A DNA stretch of 5,175 nucleotides from Candidatus Methanocomedens sp. Lineage in GTDB: Archaea; Halobacteriota; Methanosarcinia; Methanosarcinales; Methanocomedenaceae. The DNA lies in NCBI GenBank assembly GCA_013374385.1, contig QBUR01000096.1, forward strand, positions 1 to 5,175, given 5' to 3'. Each line of letters opens with the position of its first letter. The first letter of the stretch is position 1. Made by a program: the position numbers and the translations under genes. Positions 1-4,839 of the stretch are shown here, in pieces. The notes beneath the pieces were generated by a model. That model was not told where the DNA came from. It saw only the letters and a list, made by a program, of their open reading frames with translations, and did no database searches.

Positions 1-229
1 TTTGGTGAAAAATTTAAGATAATTTTTCTATTTACATTGTTTACGCCGATTTTACATTCAAAGAAGGAAACTCTGAATTCATATTGTTTTTCGAGTATGA
101 ACATCCCGCCCCGCAGTCACCACTATACCCCATACAACGTACCAGGCCAGCATATACTCAATCTTTCAGGTTTTCTCCCCAACCCCACAAAAAATAATCC
201 CAGACACTCCCCCGGTCCCAAACCAGAAC
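1..229. other. Gene-poor flank downstream of asd
   Basis: This 229-nt stretch lies downstream of asd, which is transcribed leftwards. The first 60 nt are AT-rich and the rest is C-rich on the plus strand. A minus-strand open frame begins at an ATG at 104 and stays open to the window edge (34 codons, beginning MFILEKQYEF). It has no Shine-Dalgarno and resembles no family I recognise, so it is not called as a gene. Plus-strand open frames here continue antisense into asd and look like chance frames. No RNA gene or repeat is evident. Confidence 0.5.
189..197 (-). terminator. Oligo-T candidate terminator of asd
   Basis: Read on the minus strand, TTATTTTTT occurs about 33 nt after the asd stop codon. 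Archaeal RNA polymerase commonly terminates at oligo-T tracts without a hairpin. The run is short and there is no supporting stem, so this is a weak call. Confidence 0.3.
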
Positions 230-1261
230 TCAAAGATACCCTTTCTTATGCATCAGTTCAGCATTCAGCACACTGGCCCCTGCCGCGCCCCTGATAGTAT
301 TGTGCCCCATCACCATATACCGGATACCCTCACGTATCCTGCCCACAGACACACTCATACCGTTGCCCGCATTCCTGTCCAGCCGGGGTTGGGGCCGGTC
401 AGGCTCATCCCTCACAATAATAGGATGTTCAGGCTCGGTGGGCAGGTCTGAAAGACCAGGGTCAAAGTTCAGGAATGCCTGGCGCACCTGCTTGGGTGTG
501 GGGTCGTCCCGCATCCCGACCCATAGTGCCTCCAGGTGCCCGTCAATCACAGGCACACGGTGACAGCTTGCACTTACATTGAAATCGGCAGGAATTACCT
601 CGCTGCCATCGAACTCACCCAGGAGTTTCAAGGGTTCGCTCTCCACCTTCTCCTCCTCGCCGCCGATATATGGCACCACATTCTCCAGAATGCTCATAGC
701 AGGTATGCCGCTATATCCTGCACCTGATATGGCCTGCATTGACGCTATGGTCACATTCTCAAGTCCGAACTGCATAAGGGGTTTCAGGGTCAAAGTGAAC
801 ATGATAGTAGTGCAGTTAGGGTTGGTCACGATACAGCCGTCCCAGCCGCGGTTGTCGCGCTGCACATCAATCAGGCCCAGGTGTTCCGGATTGACCTCAG
901 GTATCATCAATGGTACGTCAGGTTCCTGGCGAAATGCACCTGCATTGCTGGCAACCACACAGCCCGCCCTGACAAAATCCTCTTCCACTGTCTTTGCATA
1001 GTCTGAAGGTAAAGCAGAAAACACAAGGTCTGCATCAACCGCACCCACATCAACAGGCACCACTTCAACATCAGCCACTGCCTCAGGTATCTGTGACTCA
1101 AGCCGCCAGTTGGCAGCATCCCGATATTTCTTACCGGCTGAACGCCCGGACGCTGCCAGTGCAGTAATCTCGAACCAGGGGTGGTCTGCTAATGCTTCAA
1201 CAAACCTCTGTCCTACCGCGCCAGTAGCACCAAGGATACCTACTTTAATAGTTTCAGCCAT
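230..1261 (-). CDS. asd: Aspartate-semialdehyde dehydrogenase (archaeal/fungal type)
   Basis: This enzyme reduces L-aspartyl-4-phosphate with NADPH to L-aspartate-4-semialdehyde, the branch point to lysine, threonine, isoleucine and methionine. In methanogens the semialdehyde also feeds homocysteine synthesis and the alternative route to dehydroquinate. The 343-residue protein is full length for the archaeal/fungal class. Visible features in order are the N-terminal Rossmann NADP loop GATGAVGQ (11-18), SNAGAFR with phosphate-binding Arg111 (105-111), the catalytic cysteine in TNPNCTT (Cys150), ISGAGY (178-183), and the substrate Arg235 and acid/base His242 in RVPVIDGH. The Arg-His spacing of seven matches known family members. 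The start at 1261 places the Rossmann loop at the expected distance from the N-terminus. No Shine-Dalgarno precedes it, but an AT-rich TATA-like element lies about 30 nt upstream, so it may be leaderless. It follows ferredoxin 1 by 45 nt on the same strand. It ends in TGA. Confidence in identity is very high. Confidence 0.97.
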   Translation of the reverse strand: MAETIKVGILGATGAVGQRFVEALADHPWFEITALAASGRSAGKKYRDAANWRLESQIPEAVADVEVVPVDVGAVDADLVFSALPSDYAKTVEEDFVRAGCVVASNAGAFRQEPDVPLMIPEVNPEHLGLIDVQRDNRGWDGCIVTNPNCTTIMFTLTLKPLMQFGLENVTIASMQAISGAGYSGIPAMSILENVVPYIGGEEEKVESEPLKLLGEFDGSEVIPADFNVSASCHRVPVIDGHLEALWVGMRDDPTPKQVRQAFLNFDPGLSDLPTEPEHPIIVRDEPDRPQPRLDRNAGNGMSVSVGRIREGIRYMVMGHNTIRGAAGASVLNAELMHKKGYL

Positions 1262-1270
1262 GACAAAACC

Positions 1271-1290
1271 AAAAAATAAAAAAAAATAAT
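1271..1290 (-). terminator. Oligo-T tract between ferredoxin 1 and asd
   Basis: On the minus strand this interval reads as two T runs (nine T, then A, then six T) starting about 20 nt after the ferredoxin 1 stop. That is the classical form of a hairpin-independent archaeal terminator, and it could attenuate read-through into asd. It overlaps the candidate asd promoter, so the same AT-rich block may serve both purposes. Confidence 0.45.
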
Positions 1291-1297
1291 ATTTTAT
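1286..1297 (-). promoter_or_regulatory. Candidate TATA element of asd
   Basis: Reading leftwards, ATAAAATATTAT is centred about 31 nt before the asd ATG. Archaeal initiation usually falls about 25 nt after the TATA centre, which gives a leader of only a few nucleotides. This agrees with the absence of a Shine-Dalgarno before asd. The AT-rich background makes a chance match possible. Confidence 0.35.
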
Positions 1298-1306
1298 CTT
1301 TACCTA

Positions 1307-1477
1307 TTACAAGGAGATTGCACTGGTAGGACAGGCATCGACGCATAACCCGCATTCTGTGCATTCATCACTTATTACAGCGATGTTGTCATCATTCATG
1401 GTGATGGCTTCCTGGGGACATTCATCCACGCAGGTACCGCATCCAACACACTCGTCTGCATCTACTTTCGCCACCAT
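1307..1477 (-). CDS. 2[4Fe-4S] ferredoxin 1 (56 aa)
   Basis: This is a small soluble low-potential electron carrier with two [4Fe-4S] clusters. The 56-residue product starts MVAKVDADEC. It carries two complete CxxCxxCxxxCP motifs: Cys10, 13, 16 and 20, with Pro21, and Cys39, 42, 45 and 49, with Pro50. Each motif donates three cysteines to one cluster and the last to the other. It is very acidic, with 12 Asp/Glu against one Lys, typical of clostridial/methanogen ferredoxins. It ends in TAA. The start at 1477 is supported by GGGAGAT (1493-1487) nine nt upstream. It sits between ferredoxin 2 (56 nt upstream) and asd (45 nt downstream), all on the minus strand. About 42 of 56 aligned residues match ferredoxin 2, so the pair arose by tandem duplication. 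The specific redox partner cannot be read from the sequence. Confidence 0.93.
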   Translation of the reverse strand: MVAKVDADECVGCGTCVDECPQEAITMNDDNIAVISDECTECGLCVDACPTSAISL

Positions 1478-1486
1478 GTTTTTTTT

Positions 1487-1493
1487 ATCTCCC
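1487..1493 (-). promoter_or_regulatory. Ribosome binding site of ferredoxin 1
   Basis: GGGAGAT on the minus strand lies nine nt before the ATG at 1477, separated by an A8 run. It matches the archaeal anti-Shine-Dalgarno moderately well and fixes the start of this short gene. Confidence 0.55.
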
Positions 1494-1533
1494 TGTAATA
1501 TGTAAGCCGATTTAAATAGTCAAATTAGCGTAC

Positions 1534-1710
1534 TTATTCCACCGAAATTGCTTCGGTTGGACAGGCATCCACACACATTCCGCAGTCCGTACATTCATCG
1601 GCATTAACCACTGCGATGTCGTCACTATTCATTGAAATTGCTTCAGTTGGGCATTCATCTACGCAGGTTCCGCATCCAGTGCATTCACTTACATTTACTT
1701 TTGCTACCAT
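1534..1710 (-). CDS. 2[4Fe-4S] ferredoxin 2 (58 aa)
   Basis: This is the second small dicluster ferredoxin and first gene of the leftward group. The 58-residue product starts MVAKVNVSEC. It has both cluster motifs intact: Cys10, 13, 16 and 20 with Pro21, and Cys40, 43, 46 and 50 with Pro51. It is strongly acidic, with 12 Asp/Glu and one Lys. It has one extra residue between the two cluster halves and one extra C-terminal Glu compared with ferredoxin 1. A clear AGGAGAG Shine-Dalgarno seven nt upstream supports the ATG at 1710. It ends in TAA. Retention of two near-identical copies side by side suggests dosage or partner specialisation, but that is inference. Known uses of such ferredoxins in methanogens include electron transfer with formylmethanofuran dehydrogenase, CO dehydrogenase, Rnf or Ech, and reductive biosynthesis. 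Confidence 0.94.
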   Translation of the reverse strand: MVAKVNVSECTGCGTCVDECPTEAISMNSDDIAVVNADECTDCGMCVDACPTEAISVE

Positions 1711-1717
1711 ATAATTT

Positions 1718-1724
1718 CTCTCCT
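1718..1724 (-). promoter_or_regulatory. Ribosome binding site of ferredoxin 2
   Basis: AGGAGAG on the minus strand, with a seven-nt spacer to the ATG at 1710, is a good archaeal Shine-Dalgarno and supports that start. Confidence 0.7.
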
Positions 1725-1730
1725 TTCACA

Positions 1731-1750
1731 TCCGGTCTATATATTCCGGT
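1731..1750. repeat. Direct TCCGGT pair around TATATA in the ferredoxin leader
   Basis: TCCGGT occurs at 1731-1736 and again at 1745-1750, flanking a TATATA core. CCGG is itself palindromic, so the block also reads as an imperfect dyad. It lies just upstream of the ferredoxin 2 ribosome binding site. It could be an operator or an alternative TATA element; chance is also possible for repeats this short. Confidence 0.3.
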
Positions 1751-1772
1751 TTGAAATTACCAAATGAAGAGG

Positions 1773-1789
1773 TAAAATAAATACCTTAC
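1773..1789 (-). promoter_or_regulatory. Candidate BRE/TATA promoter of the ferredoxin genes
   Basis: On the minus strand, GTAAGG followed by TATTTATTTTA resembles a BRE plus TATA box. Initiation about 25 nt after its centre would give a leader of about 40 nt that contains the Shine-Dalgarno, which fits better than the closer TATATA at 1738-1744. No transcription data support it. Confidence 0.4.
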
Positions 1790-1814
1790 GATTGATGACC
1801 ATCACCCCACTCAG

Positions 1815-1828
1815 AAAGGCTATTTAAC
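1815..1828 (+). promoter_or_regulatory. Candidate BRE/TATA promoter of endA
   Basis: AAAGGC followed by TATTTAAC ends about 24 nt before the endA ATG. This geometry predicts a start site at or within a few nt of the ATG, so a leaderless mRNA. No good Shine-Dalgarno is present upstream of 1852, which agrees. Confidence 0.45.
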
Positions 1829-1851
1829 TGTACTGCACATAAGTGAAGTGA

Positions 1852-2925
1852 ATGAACCAAAACCGCACACTAAAGGGCACACTCGACGGCCAGAGCGTGA
1901 AACTTGATGCCAGTACCAGAGAAACCCTTTATGACACCAGTTTCTACGGGCGGCCAATGGACAATTATCTGGAATTGACACTCATCGAGGCCGCATACCT
2001 TACCTATAAAAACCGGGTTACTGTCACCCATGAGAACGAAGACCTTGACTTCGAGGGCCTTATGTGCGAATCAAGTCGCAGGGAAGGCAACTTCGAAGTG
2101 AAATACATCGTCTACAAAGACCTGCGCGAGAGAGGTTACTTCATAAAACCCGGCGTCACTGATTTTAGGGTATATCCCCGAGGCGGCAAACCAGGCAAGA
2201 CCCCATCCAAATATTTCATCCATGTACTCTCCGAGCGCCAGCCCGTGCCGTTAATAAATCTGGTGCACCACGTAAAAACCGCCGCCAACGTACGTAAAGA
2301 ACTGGTGATGGCAGTGGTAGACGAAGAAAGCGATATCACCTACTACGGGGTCAGTCTGCGCAGTATGAAAGGAGATATGGGAACAGCCCACTCTGATGCC
2401 GCCATCAGGGCCACCCTGCTGGAAGACAGGGTAATGGTCTGGGACAGTCATTCCTCGGATTTGCTGCACAAACAACATCTCTTTGGTAAACCCCTGGACG
2501 AAACAAGACTCCAGCTTTCACTGATAGAAGCAGCATACCTTCAGGAAAAGAACATTATTGAAATTAAGGACAGCCTGGGAGAGCACGTCCTGACCCCTGC
2601 TGAATTTTCAGATACGTCCACAACCGTGGAAGCCGATTTCCCAATAAAATTGGCAGTGTACCGAAACCTGCGGGATGCGGAAATGGTGGTCAAAACCGGA
2701 TATAAGTTCGGAAACCACTTCCGGGTTTACAAGAAAGTGGAAGCCGGTGTGGGAATGAAACATTCGGAATTCCTGGTCCATGCCGTGGACAGCAACCATG
2801 TGTTCAACCTGCCCCAATTGTCCCGGGCCGTTAGATTGGCAAACAGTGTGAGAAAACAGATGGTTTTTGCCTGGCAATCGGGCGATGACATATTATATCT
2901 GGAACTTGGCAGGATGAAGATGTAG
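1852..2925 (+). CDS. endA: tRNA splicing endonuclease, fused two-repeat (alpha2) type
   Basis: This enzyme cuts both exon-intron borders of archaeal pre-tRNA at the bulge-helix-bulge, leaving 2',3'-cyclic phosphate ends. At 357 residues it is about twice a single-unit archaeal EndA and contains two homologous halves, both with a (T/S)LIEAAYL segment (43-50 and 223-230) and an FRVY segment (105-108 and 290-293). The C-terminal half carries the whole catalytic triad: Tyr293, His304 and Lys335, with the expected 11-residue Tyr-His spacing. The N-terminal half keeps Tyr108 and Lys149, but the position matching His304 is about Pro118, so it should be inactive as a nuclease. It carries an acidic loop, DEESD (157-161), where the dimer-contact loop L10 is expected. 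This matches the Archaeoglobus-like homodimer architecture. The ATG at 1852 is the first in frame and suits a leaderless transcript. The gene stops at TAG and converges with the DUF1786 gene. Confidence 0.93.
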   Translation: MNQNRTLKGTLDGQSVKLDASTRETLYDTSFYGRPMDNYLELTLIEAAYLTYKNRVTVTHENEDLDFEGLMCESSRREGNFEVKYIVYKDLRERGYFIKPGVTDFRVYPRGGKPGKTPSKYFIHVLSERQPVPLINLVHHVKTAANVRKELVMAVVDEESDITYYGVSLRSMKGDMGTAHSDAAIRATLLEDRVMVWDSHSSDLLHKQHLFGKPLDETRLQLSLIEAAYLQEKNIIEIKDSLGEHVLTPAEFSDTSTTVEADFPIKLAVYRNLRDAEMVVKTGYKFGNHFRVYKKVEAGVGMKHSEFLVHAVDSNHVFNLPQLSRAVRLANSVRKQMVFAWQSGDDILYLELGRMKM

Positions 2926-2935
2926 GAACTTCCCC

Positions 2936-3030
2936 TGCTACTCTACCAAACATTGCTAATTTACCAAAAACTGCTACTCATCTACTAAAACAATCCTGCT
3001 AAACACTGCCACCCTGCTACCATTATTGCC
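2936..3030 (+). repeat. Degenerate 18-nt repeat between convergent genes
   Basis: TGCTA recurs at 2936, 2954, 2972, 2997 and 3015, with spacings of 18, 18, 25 and 18 nt. Units 1 and 2 share 14 of 18 bases, with a common TACCAAA core; unit 3 keeps a related TACTAAAA after a short insertion; units 4 and 5 are looser. From 2941 to 3020 the plus strand has only five G, all within TGC. The block begins 11 nt after the endA stop and overlaps the last bases of the DUF1786 gene. It may be a decayed slippage repeat or a 3' UTR element. Confidence 0.55.
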
Positions 3031-4069
3031 TTTGTCCCACCTTATTTTTAAACATCTCGACCAGCCCGAAACAGCCTGTCAGCATCATATCCCCATGCGG
3101 AGCTGCAAAATCCACATCCAGACTTGAACCTGCCATGATATTCCGGTTCGGCCCGGTAACTATCACAGACATGATATTCCCAAAACCCACCGCTTCCTGG
3201 ATATGACAACCGTGCCCTCCGTCATTGAAGACCTCATCAAAATCCAGTTCACCATCACATAACCGCCTGATAAGGTCATCCAGTCTTGGTGCATCCACTG
3301 ACCTGGTATGATGCTCGAACAAAGCCAGCATCCTGTTCCCGTCCACCACAGCAGCCAGGGTATGCCCGTTGCCGATGTTCACCACAGCCACCGGGCCGTC
3401 AGGGCTGCCATCCAGCGCCCCGCAAATGGCGGCAGGTCCCGTATCCATGAGCAGTACATTGTTCCCGTGCTGTTTCAAAGTCCCCATCACAGCCTGCATC
3501 CTGGAAAGGTGTAGTGGCACCCGGTTCAAATGTGCGAACCGCTCCAGTTCACCCCCCTGTTCTAGCAATTCCCTGAAATACCGGAACCTGAACACCCGGT
3601 TGCTCATATCAGGAGCTTCGCCGTGGTCCTGGACAGCCACTGCAAAGTCCCTGGGCAATTGACTCTCGAATAGTTCCAGTGCAGTGCCAAGGGCACTGGT
3701 ATCCACATCACACATATCAATACGCTCTACTCCCTCCAGTACTGTATCCTCCTCACCCACCAGCATTACACCCATTTGCACCACTTTCTCGAGGTTATCG
3801 TGCAGGGTCAGTGCCGCCGGCTCCTCTACAAAGACTTTCAACCCTGCCCTGATATGTTCACGCACAGCTTTACCTGAGGGACCGCCCCCCATGGTAGTAC
3901 CTGTAAGGAAGACGTCTCGCCCTGCATCTGTGGCACGGCTGATACGCCGGGCAATTATCTGTGTCTGGGATGGCAGTACCATCTTGATATTGTTCTCTAT
4001 GTGCTGTGCATCGTCGTACAGCAGTATGTCCTGCGTACCCATTCCCACGTCAATAGCCATTATCTGCAT
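3023..4069 (-). CDS. DUF1786 family protein with ASKHA-like motifs, function unknown
   Basis: This is a 348-residue cytoplasmic protein of the DUF1786/COG4012 type, whose function is not established. The start at 4069 is chosen because the protein then opens MQIMAIDVGMGTQDI, the usual family beginning; an upstream ATG at 4192 would overlap moaB and add unrelated residues. Visible motifs (numbered from 4069) are AIDVGMGTQD (5-14), a phosphate-1-like loop; GGGPSGKA (61-68); MDTGPAA (208-214), a phosphate-2-like loop; NIGNGHT (231-237); GGHGCH (284-289); and TGPNR (305-309). The paired DxG loops suggest an actin/Hsp70/sugar-kinase (ASKHA) fold that could bind ATP. Some databases carry a 'pyruvate formate-lyase activating enzyme' label for this family, but no CxxxCxxC radical-SAM motif is present and the five cysteines are scattered. 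It is divergent from moaB and convergent with endA. No signal peptide or membrane segment is seen. Confidence 0.85.
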   Translation of the reverse strand: MQIMAIDVGMGTQDILLYDDAQHIENNIKMVLPSQTQIIARRISRATDAGRDVFLTGTTMGGGPSGKAVREHIRAGLKVFVEEPAALTLHDNLEKVVQMGVMLVGEEDTVLEGVERIDMCDVDTSALGTALELFESQLPRDFAVAVQDHGEAPDMSNRVFRFRYFRELLEQGGELERFAHLNRVPLHLSRMQAVMGTLKQHGNNVLLMDTGPAAICGALDGSPDGPVAVVNIGNGHTLAAVVDGNRMLALFEHHTRSVDAPRLDDLIRRLCDGELDFDEVFNDGGHGCHIQEAVGFGNIMSVIVTGPNRNIMAGSSLDVDFAAPHGDMMLTGCFGLVEMFKNKVGQRQ

Positions 4070-4112
4070 AGAATAGATTAATTCATATAATCCATAGCAC
4101 ATAAACTTCTTC
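4070..4112. promoter_or_regulatory. Compact divergent promoter of DUF1786 and moaB
   Basis: Only 43 nt separate the two start codons. On the plus strand TATAA (4086-4090) lies about 25 nt before the moaB ATG, predicting a leaderless transcript. On the minus strand TTATATGAATTA (4090-4079) overlaps it and ends about 10 nt before the DUF1786 ATG, so initiation would fall at or slightly inside the annotated start; an ATG at 4060 is the alternative. No Shine-Dalgarno is seen for either gene. The shared TATA region means the two promoters may compete. Confidence 0.45.
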
Positions 4113-4649
4113 ATGCCCAGGGACGATACGCCTACGCTGCATAAACAGAATGCTCCTAAAATAGTGAAATTCGCAATCATCACCGTGAGCACATCCAGGT
4201 ATGAAACCTACGGCAGTGTACCCACCCCCCAGCAAGCTGATGACATATCGGGGACGGTCATGATGGACCTCATTTCGGGTTCAGGCCTTGAGGTTGTGTC
4301 ATATTCTATGCTGCCTGACAATGAAACCTTGATTGCCGGGAAGGTTCGGGAACTTGTGGGCTTAGACATAAATGCTATCGTCATCAGTGGTGGCACCGGC
4401 CTTGCACCTGAAGATGTGACACTGGAAGCGGTGGAACCACTTTTTGACAAAACTATTCCCGGGTTTGGTGAATTGTTCAGGATGAAAAGCCTGGAAGAAG
4501 TGGGTACAGCTGCCATACTTTCCAGGGCTTCTGCGGGAATTGTGGGTAGATGCGCAGTATTCTGTCTGCCTGGCTCACCTGCAGCGGTCGAGCTTGCCTT
4601 GAAGGAGTTGATCATTCCGGAAGCACCCCATATTATCAAGCACATATGA
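4113..4649 (+). CDS. moaB: Molybdopterin adenylyltransferase, MoaB/MogA family
   Basis: This enzyme activates molybdopterin by adenylylation with ATP before Mo or W insertion, in the cytoplasm. The 178-residue protein has the usual MoaB/MogA length. Its core begins KFAIITVSTSRY (19-30) after a short polar N-terminus common in archaeal homologues. Further motifs are DDISG (43-47), the molybdopterin-binding SGGTG (92-96) with nearby Asp101, PGFGELFR (116-123), SRAS (137-140) and LPGSP (152-156). These are the conserved active-site elements of the fold and none looks damaged. The ATG at 4113 gives the standard N-terminus and suits a leaderless mRNA from the TATAA at 4086-4090. It is divergent from the DUF1786 gene, with no other cofactor gene in view. 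The product would support molybdenum or tungsten enzymes such as formylmethanofuran dehydrogenase. MoaB and MogA are not separable from sequence alone. Confidence 0.94.
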   Translation: MPRDDTPTLHKQNAPKIVKFAIITVSTSRYETYGSVPTPQQADDISGTVMMDLISGSGLEVVSYSMLPDNETLIAGKVRELVGLDINAIVISGGTGLAPEDVTLEAVEPLFDKTIPGFGELFRMKSLEEVGTAAILSRASAGIVGRCAVFCLPGSPAAVELALKELIIPEAPHIIKHI

Positions 4650-4744
4650 TAGATTGACAGGGTATATGGGTGTATAGTAAATGCGATTCGACAGAACTTA
4701 AACGAAAACTATATCTAACAATGTAAACTACAAAAATATAATCT

Positions 4745-4757
4745 AATAAATATAAAG
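4745..4757 (+). promoter_or_regulatory. Candidate TATA element of the cytochrome b gene
   Basis: AATAAATATAAAG contains TATAAA at 4751-4756. Initiation about 25 nt downstream would give a leader of roughly 60 nt that includes the Shine-Dalgarno. Neighbouring AT-rich matches such as AAAATATA at 4733-4740 are alternatives. Confidence 0.3.
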
Positions 4758-4828
4758 TAAACATCTGTGTACGTTTGTGGAGTGTATTTAGCTTCCAAAT
4801 CGGTGATTTACAATTATATGTTTGAAAT

Positions 4829-4833
4829 GGAGG
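4829..4833 (+). promoter_or_regulatory. Strong ribosome binding site of the cytochrome b gene
   Basis: GGAGG, with the flanking sequence extending the match to the 16S rRNA 3' end, lies six nt before the ATG at 4840. It decides the start against the out-of-frame ATGs at 4818 and 4827. Confidence 0.75.
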
Positions 4834-4839
4834 ATGTGT

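Larger units (their letters stand above)
4650..4839. other. AT-rich intergenic and leader region
   Basis: These 190 nt between moaB and the cytochrome gene hold no convincing gene. They contain an A-rich block (4731-4760) with candidate TATA elements and end in a strong ribosome binding site. A minus-strand open frame spanning much of it is low in complexity and antisense to the cytochrome start. No strong T-run terminator for moaB is visible. Confidence 0.5.

Noticed and set aside
1..104. Minus-strand open frame starting MFILEKQYEF and open to the left edge
   Set aside because: It has only 34 codons in the window, no Shine-Dalgarno, and no recognisable family. A GGTATAG element about 25 nt upstream is too weak alone. 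It could be a real partial gene, but the sequence here does not support a call.
579..1001. 140-codon plus-strand open frame antisense to asd
   Set aside because: It lies opposite a clearly functional asd whose motifs are intact, has a low-complexity Ser/Pro-rich product, and has no initiation signals.
2923..2988. Read-through of the endA TAG as pyrrolysine, adding about 20 residues
   Set aside because: The catalytic domain is complete before TAG, the extension is low-complexity repeat, and no pyrrolysine context element is evident. Noted only because TAG can be sense in some Methanosarcinales.
3684..4076. 130-codon plus-strand open frame antisense to the DUF1786 gene
   Set aside because: The Ser/Thr/Pro-rich translation is typical of a reverse-strand shadow, and the opposite strand encodes the recognised family.
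4070..4192. Upstream ATG at 4192 extending the DUF1786 protein by 41 residues
   Set aside because: The extension would overlap 80 nt of moaB on the opposite strand and does not resemble the family N-terminus, which begins just before AIDVG.
4717..4745. Similarity of AACAATGTAAA-containing sequence here to the minus strand near positions 15-45
   Set aside because: Only about 11 exact bases match within AT-rich DNA, so it is too short to call terminal repeats or an element boundary.
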